DNA of 16,289 nucleotides from Chloroflexota bacterium. GTDB taxonomy: Bacteria > Chloroflexota > Anaerolineae > Aggregatilineales > Phototrophicaceae. The DNA lies in the NCBI GenBank assembly GCA_026706395.1, contig JAPOYU010000126.1:1-16289 (forward strand), read 5' to 3'. Both the position numbers and the translations under genes were made by a program. Under the pieces are notes generated by a model. That model was not told the DNA's origin and did no database searches. It worked only from the letters and a program-made list of their open reading frames with translations. This document shows positions 6,595 through 13,181 of the stretch, in pieces (position 1 is the stretch's first letter; the number at the start of each line of letters is the position of its first letter).

Positions 6595-7323
6595 ATGAGT
6601 GTGAATGGCAACCTGCCCTACAGACGCGTCCTTTTGAAGTTGAGCGGCGAGGCCCTTGCTGGCGATAGCGGCACCGGCATAGACCCGGAAAAAGCCGCCT
6701 ATATCGCGCAGCGCGTGCGTGAAATCCATGAGCTAGGCATACAGGTCGCCATTGTTATTGGCGGCGGCAACTTGTGGCGCGGCGAACCGGCGGCGAAACT
6801 GGGCATGGATCGAAGCACGGCCGATCACATGGGCATGATAGCCACGGTCATGAATGGATTGGCTCTGCAGGATGCCATAGAGCGCCTCGGCATTGTCACC
6901 CGCGTGCAAACTGCCGTCGAGATGAATTCGATTGCCGAGCCCTATATTCGACTACGCGCCATCCGCCACATGGAAAAAGGGCGCGTCGTCATCCTCTCGG
7001 GCGGCATAGGCAGCCCGTACTTCACCACGGACTCGGCCGCGGCGCTGCGCGCCAGTGAGATTCATGCCGATGTCATTGTAAAGGCGACCAAGGTGGACGG
7101 CGTTTATTCCGATGACCCGGTGAAGAACAGCGGCGCCACACGCTATAGCAAACTGGACTATCAGCAAGTTCTCGACCAACAACTGCGAGTCATGGACACG
7201 ACCGCCTTCACCCTCTGCCAGGAAAACGCCATGCCCATAATCGTACTCGACTTCTGGAACCCCGAGGACCTCGTCAAGGCGCTGAGGGGCGACAGCGCCG
7301 TTGGCACCGTGATATCGGGTTGA
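6595..7323 (+). CDS. pyrH: Uridylate (UMP) kinase
   Basis: PyrH phosphorylates UMP to UDP with ATP in pyrimidine nucleotide synthesis. It is the hexameric amino-acid-kinase-fold enzyme specific to bacteria and archaea. The 242-aa product shows LLKLSGEAL (13-21), VIGGGNLWRG (54-63), DHMGMIATVMNGLALQDA (78-95) and GGIGSPYFTTDSAAALRA (136-153). The ATP-site segment is VIVKATKVDGVYSDDP (160-175). The ATG at 6595 is preceded by AAGGAG (6584-6589) with 5 nt spacing; the frame is open back to 6520 but that part overlaps the end of the MerB-like gene and lacks a ribosome binding site. The common order rpsB-tsf-pyrH-frr is altered: the MerB-like gene sits between tsf and pyrH, and frr does not follow. 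Confidence 0.96.
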   Translation: MSVNGNLPYRRVLLKLSGEALAGDSGTGIDPEKAAYIAQRVREIHELGIQVAIVIGGGNLWRGEPAAKLGMDRSTADHMGMIATVMNGLALQDAIERLGIVTRVQTAVEMNSIAEPYIRLRAIRHMEKGRVVILSGGIGSPYFTTDSAAALRASEIHADVIVKATKVDGVYSDDPVKNSGATRYSKLDYQQVLDQQLRVMDTTAFTLCQENAMPIIVLDFWNPEDLVKALRGDSAVGTVISG

Positions 7324-7328
7324 CACGC

Positions 7329-7347
7329 GGCCTTCGGGCGTAAGGCC
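7329..7347 (+). terminator. Weak hairpin after pyrH, possible terminator
   Basis: GGCCTT (7329-7334) and AAGGCC (7342-7347) form a 6-bp GC-rich stem with a 7-nt loop, 5 nt after the pyrH stop. No clear T-run follows (TGCCGTCTTTA), so termination would be inefficient. The remaining bases to 7425 are AT-richer and contain TATAGG, but I could not assign a two-box promoter for the next gene. Confidence 0.35.
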
Positions 7348-7425
7348 TGCCGTCTTTACTCCGAACAAGCTTTGTATTACGCTATAGGTGTTAGCTACCG
7401 TAATTGCGGCACGATTGTCACTTGA

Positions 7426-8838
7426 GTGAACGGTGTGAGCAAGAAGATCGTCGGCTTTTCAATGACATCTCTGTTCCCGGATATATCCATCGCCGGCGCG
7501 GAGATGCAATTGAAAAAAATCTCAATGCACCTGGGAGAACTGGGGCATCAGGTGACGATTTACACCACACCGCTTGAAGGCTCCAGAACCCCTTTCAAAT
7601 GGCACGAGAACATTGAGGTCCTGCCGGTTCTCCGCTTTAAGCAACCATACCCCGAGCCATACTTGACACCGCTCTACCATATTGCCAACGCCATGCGGGA
7701 AATCGGCGCTGCATTCGCCGAGGCTGACGTACATTACAGTCATGATGGCAGCTTGATCTTTCCCTATGTTCATCAAGACATTCCGACGGTGATCTCGCTG
7801 CGCACAATCATCTACCCGGAGCCGGTCATGTCTGCCTTCCTGTTTCAAGGCGACGAGTGGATATTGCCTTCCCAACATACGCGCGCTTCGTATGAGGCAG
7901 CCGTCGGGCAATTTGCACCCCAGGTTGGCGAACGCATGCACGCCATCCACAATGGCTTCGATTGGGATTTCTTCCGATACACTAAGCCGCGAGACATATT
8001 TGAATTCATCCCGCGCGAGGTCGCCGATCATCCTGTTGTGCTCTTTCCGCATCGCCCGGATGTGAACAAGGGGATATTTGATGTCGTTCAGGTGGCGGAA
8101 AAGCTGGTGAATGACTACGGCTGGCGCGATCTGCGCGTCTTGGTGCCTCTGTGGCCCGGCGTCTCCAAAGAACCGAAGTACGTCAACTATTATGACCAGC
8201 TGAAGCGCCGCATCAACGAATTGTGCCTGAGTGAGATTTTCGTCTTCCACGAATGGATTAGTGAGGCCTATATTCCCGAATATTACAGCTTGGCCGATGT
8301 AAGCCTGTGTATAGGAAACATCATCGAAACCTTCGGCAATGCCGTGTTTGAGTCATTGGGCTGTGGAACGCCAGCGGTTGTTTCGCGCGTGGCGACCTAC
8401 CGTGAACTGCTGCCGGAAGAACACATCGACAGCATAGATTACGGCGAAATCGATAGAGCCGCGGCGATAGCGCACAGCATCTTGAGCGAGCGTCGGCGCA
8501 CGTCTCCTGAGACCTTAAGTTATCTCAGAGCCGAATTCTCGCACGAGGCGATGGTGAACAGTTACGCCGATATCATACTGAATGCGGTCAAGAAACCGCC
8601 TTTGAATTATCGCGTCCCCCAGCTGACGGAGAACACGACGTATCGCATGGCGCCTTGGTGCTATATCTCGCCGGCGCGCGGCATTTATCACGATTTTCTG
8701 AGTACATTTGCAGTTGACGAAGAGCTTGTCCAGCTTACTAAGGCCATGCCGGCCGGCTTCAATGGCGATGCGGTTGATCCGAAACGGCTCAGAGCTTGGC
8801 TCGATGACGGCTACATTGTGCCAATTATCACGACTTAG
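7426..8838 (+). CDS. GT4-type glycosyltransferase with an extra C-terminal domain
   Basis: The 470-aa protein is a GT-B-fold, family-4-like glycosyltransferase. Its N-domain begins KKIVGFSMTSLFPDISIAGAEMQL (6-29), with the loop that replaces the usual G-G. The acceptor-side HNGFDWDFF (175-183) is followed by the nucleotide-sugar half: VVLFPHRPDVNKG (204-216, Lys215) and the E-x7-E motif in ETFGNAVFE (301-309), then SLGCGTPAVVS (310-320). No membrane segment or signal is seen, so it is cytosolic; donor and acceptor are unknown. Residues about 395-470 lie beyond the normal GT4 core (APWCYISPARGIYHDF, then a helical stretch ending DDGYIVPI) and look like an appended small domain. The start is uncertain: GTG 7426 or GTG 7435, neither with a good ribosome binding site, but the first beta-strand requires one of them. 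No cell-envelope gene cluster surrounds it. Confidence 0.85.
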   Translation: MNGVSKKIVGFSMTSLFPDISIAGAEMQLKKISMHLGELGHQVTIYTTPLEGSRTPFKWHENIEVLPVLRFKQPYPEPYLTPLYHIANAMREIGAAFAEADVHYSHDGSLIFPYVHQDIPTVISLRTIIYPEPVMSAFLFQGDEWILPSQHTRASYEAAVGQFAPQVGERMHAIHNGFDWDFFRYTKPRDIFEFIPREVADHPVVLFPHRPDVNKGIFDVVQVAEKLVNDYGWRDLRVLVPLWPGVSKEPKYVNYYDQLKRRINELCLSEIFVFHEWISEAYIPEYYSLADVSLCIGNIIETFGNAVFESLGCGTPAVVSRVATYRELLPEEHIDSIDYGEIDRAAAIAHSILSERRRTSPETLSYLRAEFSHEAMVNSYADIILNAVKKPPLNYRVPQLTENTTYRMAPWCYISPARGIYHDFLSTFAVDEELVQLTKAMPAGFNGDAVDPKRLRAWLDDGYIVPIITT

Positions 8839-8971
8839 ACCGCAGGAGTGAGTCTAGCGCTTCCGAGTTAAAGCGGATATCGGCCGCGCCCAGTTGTTCT
8901 TCCAGCCACAGGTTGAAAACATTTTCCGCCAGATACGGCAGTCGGCCGGCTTCGATCCGGTTGACGGGCAA
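8828..8971 (-). pseudogene. Possible small antisense ORF or gene remnant between the GT and TPR genes
   Basis: The gap 8839-9070 has no convincing plus-strand gene. On the minus strand one frame is open from 9010 to a TGA at 8828-8830 and reads like protein: from a TTG at 8971 it gives 47 residues including RIEAGRLPYLAENVFNLWLE and EALDSLLRSKS. The adjacent minus frame just upstream (9084 to about 9010) also looks protein-like (AVSDFKEYIMAAGLHEI). The pair could be one coding sequence broken by a frameshift near 9005-9015. There is no ribosome binding site before the TTG. I do not recognise the family. It overlaps the last 11 bases of the glycosyltransferase gene in antisense. Confidence 0.3.
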
Positions 8972-9070
8972 GCTGGAACCGGCTGTTCCTGCGTCGATGC
9001 GAGCGAGATTTCATGCAGACCCGCTGCCATGATATACTCTTTGAAGTCAGAGACGGCGAGGATGGCGACG

Positions 9071-9940
9071 ATGGCGGTGATCACCGAGTTGATCGATGCC
9101 GGTCTTCAGTTGAAACGACAAGGCAATCTGCGCGGGGCGATCGAGCATTTTCGGCAGCTGCAAGCGACCTACCCCGGCAACGCGCGCATCATGTTTGAGC
9201 TGGCGGAAACCTGGACCGCATTCAAGGTGCCGGAACAGGCCTTGCCGCTGTATCAAGAATTGCTGACGCTGTCAAAGGGACAAGGCCTGCCGCCAAAAGA
9301 CATGCCACGCTTATATACACGCCTCGGCGCAACTCTGTTCACGCTTGGCGAGATCCATGACGCGCTGGCGATCATAGACGAGGGATTGCGCTTGCATCCC
9401 AGCTATCGTCCTCTGCGTGTCTGGCGAATCTTCACCTTGAGCGGCAATGGCGCGGACCGTCTTGCGCTGCTTGACGCGCTGGAACTCATGTTGGAATCGC
9501 TGGCGCCGTCCCGCTGGGATATATTCGAGGACGACATCGTTGCCGAGTTCAGGAAAATCCACGCGGAGCAAACCGACGAGGTTGCACAATCCTCGCCAGA
9601 CACAGAGTTGGATGCGTCGCGTCAGCCAAAGGGCGGAAGAAGCGAGGACGCTGGCAAGCCCGATACTGCGCTTGAAGCTCCGCTGGTGGTCGAGATCAGT
9701 CAAGTAGAAGACGCTGATGACGCGGCCGCAGTCGACCTCAACATACCGGTCGAGGTCAAGGAGCCAAAGAAAAAATCGCGGAAGCCTAGGCGAAAGAAAC
9801 AGACCAAGCGCGCGCAAATGGGCAAGCGAGCCGTGCGCATAGACATCAGCGCAGCCGGTGAGACTGCTGAAGACGAATCGAAAGACGATGAGCCGCCGGC
9901 ATCAGCCTCCGCTCTCAATATTCCCGTCGACGTCGATTAA
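9071..9940 (+). CDS. TPR-repeat protein with basic cluster and repeated C-terminal motif
   Basis: This 289-aa protein, presumably cytosolic, has tetratricopeptide repeats in its first half. A first unit at about 5-34 (AGLQLKRQGNLRGAIEHFRQ) is followed by units at about 40-69 and 80-112 (LYTRLGATLFTLGEIHDALA). TPRs mediate protein-protein contacts. After about residue 165 it becomes low-complexity and charged. NIPVEV (224-229) precedes a Lys/Arg-rich cluster (230-253), an acidic segment and a closing NIPVDVD (283-289), a near copy of the first motif. The function is unknown. I chose ATG 9071 because GAGG (9057-9060) lies 10 nt upstream; ATG 9062 is an alternative. The frame is open to 8894, but that extension looks non-coding. 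Its stop is 12 nt from the convergent ABC-F gene. Confidence 0.75.
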   Translation: MAVITELIDAGLQLKRQGNLRGAIEHFRQLQATYPGNARIMFELAETWTAFKVPEQALPLYQELLTLSKGQGLPPKDMPRLYTRLGATLFTLGEIHDALAIIDEGLRLHPSYRPLRVWRIFTLSGNGADRLALLDALELMLESLAPSRWDIFEDDIVAEFRKIHAEQTDEVAQSSPDTELDASRQPKGGRSEDAGKPDTALEAPLVVEISQVEDADDAAAVDLNIPVEVKEPKKKSRKPRRKKQTKRAQMGKRAVRIDISAAGETAEDESKDDEPPASASALNIPVDVD

Positions 9941-9952
9941 TCTGTAGCGTGT

Positions 9953-11599
9953 TCAATCAACGAAGAGCTTTCCATCGTGCAATCGCCAAACCACTGTGGC
10001 GATCCTGTCCACAAACCAGCGGTCATGCGTCGCCGCCAGTATTGCGCCCGGGAAGCTGAGCAGCGCTCGCTCAAGGGCTTCCAGGCTCATCAGATCGAGG
10101 TGATTCGTCGGCTCATCCAACAGCAGCACGTTGGCGCGGCTATGAATCAGGCAAGCGATACCAAGCTTGCGCCGCTGCCCCAGGCTCAGCTCCGCAACCG
10201 ATTTCGCAGCCAGATGCGCATCCCGGAACAAACCGCTACGATGGAGCAGCGTAAGAATGCTGTCGGCGTTGTCGGTGCTGATATCGCTTAAGAGGTCGAC
10301 GACATTTCGGCTATCGTCGAAGGATTCCCCGGTCTGATCCAGGTAGCCTAGTTTGACGCTTGGCATGACCTTGACCGTGCCTCCGGTCGCGTCTAGCTCA
10401 CCAGTAATCAGTCGCAGCAGCGTCGTCTTGCCGAAACCGTTGGGGGCCGCCAGAGCCACACGATCGCCTTTGCGCAAAATGGCATCGGCGCCGGAGATGA
10501 TGGTGCGGTCGCTGAAGGCGATGCTCAGTGAATTCAGTTGAACCGGCTCCATGCTATGCAATGGCAAGGGATCAAATTCATACTCAATATGCCAGACATG
10601 GCGCGGATTATCCAATCGGTTGGCCTCCAGCGTTTCCAACTCCTGCCGCGCCGAACGGACCGACTTGCTTACCGTCCGCGCTACCTGCTGTTGAGCGGTG
10701 AACTTGATCCATTTGTCGCCGTCATCCGGGCGCTTCGCCTTGCGATGTCCATGCGCCTCTTTCTTCATCTGAGCGCGAAGTTCTTTCATGCGGTTGACTT
10801 GGCCGTGATAGGCATCGACTTCGCGCCGATACTGGGCCTCTCGCGCAGCCAGGTAATCGTCATAGTTCCCGTGATACGTTGTCAAGTTATGCGTCACGGC
10901 GGACAGGTCCAGTATTTTGCTTGCCAAATTATTAATGAAGCGCCTGTCGTGGGTGATCATCAGCAGAGCGTGCGGGTACGTTAGCAGATACCCTTCCAGC
11001 CAGTCTAAACCTGCGAAATCCAGGTGGTTGGTGGGTTCGTCTAGAATCAGCAGATCCGGCGCCTGCAACAACAATACTGCCAGGCCGATGCGTGTCTTCT
11101 CTCCGCCGCTTAGCGACATGACGCTGCGGCTCACGTCGATATGATCTAAATCCAGGCCGGTAAAAACCTGCTTGCGGCGCGCATCCAGCGTGTAACCGCC
11201 TCGCAGATCAAACAGCGTTTGCAGATGCCCATACTCTTCTAGCGCGGCAGCGATATCCTCACCTTTGGCCATTTGCGATTCAAGCGCCCGCAAGCGGCGC
11301 TGCAGCGAGGTAAGCTCCCCGAGACTTTCGCTGATGTACTCCTCCACTGTGAACAGGTCGCCGACTTGAAGCTCTTGCGGCAGATAGGCCACGATACTGC
11401 CGGGCGCGCGGCGAATCGTACCGCGTTCGACCGATTCAATGCCCAGGATCAGGCGCGCAAGCGTGGATTTGCCCACACCGTTTTCGCCGACGAGGACCGC
11501 CCGCTCACCACGATTCAAATTGAAATTGACATCATCGAGTATCAGCTTGGCGCCGTAATATTTCTGCACGCCGCTGGCACTTAAGACCTGTTCAGACAT
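9953..11599 (-). CDS. ABC-F family ATPase (translation-associated)
   Basis: ABC-F proteins are soluble tandem ABC ATPases without membrane domains. They act on the ribosome near the E/P sites, relieving stalling or protecting against antibiotics. The 548-aa product has Walker A GENGVGKST (38-46), signature LSGGE (163-167) and Walker B with DEPTNHLD (187-194) in the first cassette. The inter-domain linker (about 250-330) is helical and charged (MKELRAQMKKEAHGHRKAKR), as in the P-site tRNA interaction motif. The second cassette has APNGFGKTT (385-393), signature LSLGQ (471-475) and DEPTNHLD (495-502); its Walker A has Ala for the first Gly. I chose ATG 11597-11599 (MSEQVLSASG, typical of the family); the frame is open to a TTG at 11629. 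GATAAT (11635-11640) could be its -10. Whether it is a housekeeping or a resistance type cannot be decided. Confidence 0.9.
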   Translation of the reverse strand: MSEQVLSASGVQKYYGAKLILDDVNFNLNRGERAVLVGENGVGKSTLARLILGIESVERGTIRRAPGSIVAYLPQELQVGDLFTVEEYISESLGELTSLQRRLRALESQMAKGEDIAAALEEYGHLQTLFDLRGGYTLDARRKQVFTGLDLDHIDVSRSVMSLSGGEKTRIGLAVLLLQAPDLLILDEPTNHLDFAGLDWLEGYLLTYPHALLMITHDRRFINNLASKILDLSAVTHNLTTYHGNYDDYLAAREAQYRREVDAYHGQVNRMKELRAQMKKEAHGHRKAKRPDDGDKWIKFTAQQQVARTVSKSVRSARQELETLEANRLDNPRHVWHIEYEFDPLPLHSMEPVQLNSLSIAFSDRTIISGADAILRKGDRVALAAPNGFGKTTLLRLITGELDATGGTVKVMPSVKLGYLDQTGESFDDSRNVVDLLSDISTDNADSILTLLHRSGLFRDAHLAAKSVAELSLGQRRKLGIACLIHSRANVLLLDEPTNHLDLMSLEALERALLSFPGAILAATHDRWFVDRIATVVWRLHDGKLFVD

Positions 11600-11687
11600 C
11601 TTTCTTTTCGCGCGAGATCTATCCGCCAAAAGGTATTATCGCCGACCTGTCATTCTGCTGTTCTTATAGCGTCCTTACAACCATCGG

Positions 11688-11716
11688 TTCAGAATAAGGA
11701 TTATGTCGTCTATAAT
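11688..11716 (+). promoter_or_regulatory. Promoter of the microprotein-VOC-dtd operon
   Basis: A perfect -10 hexamer TATAAT (11711-11716) has a poor -35 (TTCAGA, 11688-11693) at 17 bp. Transcription from about 11723 would give a leader of about 26 nt to the ATG at 11749. The ABC-F promoter lies back-to-back in the same 149-nt divergent gap. Confidence 0.55.
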
Positions 11717-11748
11717 GCGCCGGGGGCCGCCTGTATTTGGGACCTGAT

Positions 11749-11934
11749 ATGCCGATTATTCTCGCTCATGGCGCCTTGGGACCATTCGACGAGATCATCT
11801 TCCTGGGGATCGCCGTCGTTTTCCTCGGCATGATGGGACTGAGTTGGCTGCGCAGCCAACAACTGGAAGGCGACGAACTTGACGAGGACGAGAATCCGCG
11901 CGCCCCGGAATCGGAGCATTTTGAATTGGAATAG
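11749..11934 (+). CDS. Small single-pass membrane protein with acidic tail
   Basis: The 61-aa protein has a hydrophobic segment (about 14-34: EIIFLGIAVVFLGMMGLSWL) after a short N-terminus. An acidic tail follows (GDELDEDEN and ESEHFELE). It is predicted to be a one-helix inner-membrane protein with its charged tail probably cytosolic. No family is recognised. I took ATG 11749, with GGGA 6 nt upstream; an upstream TTG at 11737 is possible. Its stop codon (11932-11934) is overlapped by the strong Shine-Dalgarno AGGAGG of the next gene, which suggests translational coupling and supports the ORF as real. It is the first gene of a four-gene operon. Confidence 0.7.
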   Translation: MPIILAHGALGPFDEIIFLGIAVVFLGMMGLSWLRSQQLEGDELDEDENPRAPESEHFELE

Positions 11935-11942
11935 GAGGTATC

Positions 11943-12332
11943 ATGAGATTGGAGCATATCGCTTTTAATGTGGAGGACCCGGCCGCTGTGGCCGCCTGGT
12001 ACTGCGAGCACTTGGATATGAGAATCGTGCGTTCATTCGCGGAGCCGCCCCAGATTCACTTTCTGGCGGACGGCGCCGGGAAGAGTTTGATCGAGATTTA
12101 CAGCAATCCACTCGGCTCATTCATCGACTATCGTCAACATCATCCGGTCACTTTTCACTTAGCGTTCGCCGTCGATGATATGGACGCGACGCGTCAGCGA
12201 CTTGTCGCGGCGGGCGCTGCGCTGGATGGCGATGTCGATAACCGAGCAAACGGCGACAAACTCGCATTCCTGCGCGACCCCTGGGGTTGCGCTATTCAGC
12301 TGGTGCAGCGGACAACGAAGATGATCGACTGA
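11943..12332 (+). CDS. VOC-family (glyoxalase/dioxygenase-like) protein
   Basis: The 129-aa protein has two beta-alpha-beta-beta-beta modules of the vicinal oxygen chelate fold: MRLEHIAFNVEDPAAVAAWY (1-20) and TFHLAFAVDDMDATRQRLVAAG (70-91). Expected metal-ligand positions are His5, Glu51 (SLIEIYS), His72 and the C-terminal position after DPWG. That last residue is Gln119 (AIQLVQ) instead of the usual Glu. The protein may therefore bind metal differently or not at all; the substrate is unknown. AGGAGG (11933-11938), 4 nt before the ATG, is the best ribosome binding site of the operon and overlaps the preceding stop. The next gene starts 7 nt after its stop. Confidence 0.85.
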   Translation: MRLEHIAFNVEDPAAVAAWYCEHLDMRIVRSFAEPPQIHFLADGAGKSLIEIYSNPLGSFIDYRQHHPVTFHLAFAVDDMDATRQRLVAAGAALDGDVDNRANGDKLAFLRDPWGCAIQLVQRTTKMID

Positions 12333-12339
12333 CGGTCAC

Positions 12340-12633
12340 ATGAGTTTGACGATCGAATTCGACTTTCGAGCGGTGGGCGAGGAACTACCGGATGCCTTCC
12401 TAGACGACTATGAACTGCAACTGATGTTTGATAGCACGCGCCGGTCTCTCGGCGATAGCCTTGAGCGAGACTTCCGCGATGTCCTATGCGGCGAGCACAA
12501 CGAAGCGCCGATGTTCAAAGTCACCGGTATTTACGACCGCGAGAAAGAAGAAATGGACCTGCAGTACCATGTCGATACCTGCTGTCGATATTTCTTGCTG
12601 CATGTGATGCAGATATTAAATCAGCGATCCTGA
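12340..12633 (+). CDS. Uncharacterised 97-aa protein
   Basis: I do not recognise a family. The protein is small, acidic and probably soluble. Its N-terminus (SLTIEFDFRAVGEELPDAFL) is followed by a helical, charged middle (about 25-48). FKVTGIYDREKEEMDLQYHV (59-78) looks like a beta-hairpin, and then comes a C-terminal helix containing adjacent cysteines (DTCCRYFLLHVMQIL, 79-93). There is no signal peptide or membrane segment. Its position, 7 nt after the VOC gene and 16 nt before dtd on the same strand, argues that it is real and co-expressed. No strong Shine-Dalgarno precedes the ATG, so coupling to VOC translation is likely. Confidence 0.65.
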   Translation: MSLTIEFDFRAVGEELPDAFLDDYELQLMFDSTRRSLGDSLERDFRDVLCGEHNEAPMFKVTGIYDREKEEMDLQYHVDTCCRYFLLHVMQILNQRS

Positions 12634-12649
12634 TACCAAGGAAACTAGC

Positions 12650-13099
12650 ATGCGTGTGCTTTTGCAGCGTGTAAAAAGGGGATGTGTCACAGTCGACGGC
12701 GCCGTCACCGGTGAAGTCGGGTCCGGATTTGTCGCGCTGGTCGGTGTCACCCATTCAGATGACGAAGCGGTGGCTGACAAGCTGGCAAGCAAGACGGCAA
12801 ATCTGCGCGTCTTCGCCGATGCCGAAGGCAAAATGAACCGGTCTCTGCTGGATGTCGGCGCTGGCGTACTGGTGATTTCACAGTTCACGCTCTACGCCGA
12901 CGCGCGCAAGGGACGGCGTCCAAGTTATATTCACGCGGCCCAGCCGGAAGTTGCCGAGCCATTAGTAAGGTACTACGCCGACTGCTTGTCACGAGCAGGT
13001 GTAGCGCGCGTGGAGCACGGCGTATTCGGCGCAATGATGCAGGTGGAGATCCACAACGACGGTCCCGTGACCATCATACTCGACAGCGACCAACTCTGA
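12650..13099 (+). CDS. dtd: D-aminoacyl-tRNA deacylase
   Basis: DTD hydrolyses D-aminoacyl-tRNAs (and glycyl-tRNA-Ala), which keeps D-amino acids out of protein; it is a cytosolic homodimer. The 149-aa product has the standard length and motifs: MRVLLQRV at the start, MNRSLLDVGAGVLVISQFTLYAD (62-84) with the SQFTL active-site motif (77-81), KGRRPSY (87-93) and GVFGAMM (124-130). NDGPVT (136-141) carries the Gly-cisPro pair that selects chirality. AAGGAA (12638-12643) sits 6 nt before the ATG. It is the last gene of its operon, and the hairpin at 13127-13151 follows its stop. Confidence 0.96.
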   Translation: MRVLLQRVKRGCVTVDGAVTGEVGSGFVALVGVTHSDDEAVADKLASKTANLRVFADAEGKMNRSLLDVGAGVLVISQFTLYADARKGRRPSYIHAAQPEVAEPLVRYYADCLSRAGVARVEHGVFGAMMQVEIHNDGPVTIILDSDQL

Positions 13100-13115
13100 G
13101 ACTCAAATTAAGTTG

Positions 13116-13151
13116 AAAAAAAGCAAAGGGCGACCCGATTAGAATCGCCCT
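13116..13151 (-). terminator. Intrinsic terminator between the convergent dtd and amt genes
   Basis: AGGGCGA (13127-13133) pairs with TCGCCCT (13145-13151) around an 11-nt loop. Read on the minus strand, the stem is followed by TTGC and a run of seven T residues (A13116-13122 on the plus strand), so it is a good terminator for amt. Read on the plus strand it is followed only by CTTCC, so it is probably weaker for dtd, though it may act in both directions. Confidence 0.8.
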
Positions 13152-13181
13152 CTTCCGTTGTTGATTTAGTGCGCTTCCGCC

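Noticed and set aside
8894..9070. N-terminal extension of the TPR protein
   Set aside because: The added residues look non-coding, the TPR starts right after ATG 9071, and a GAGG at suitable spacing supports that start.
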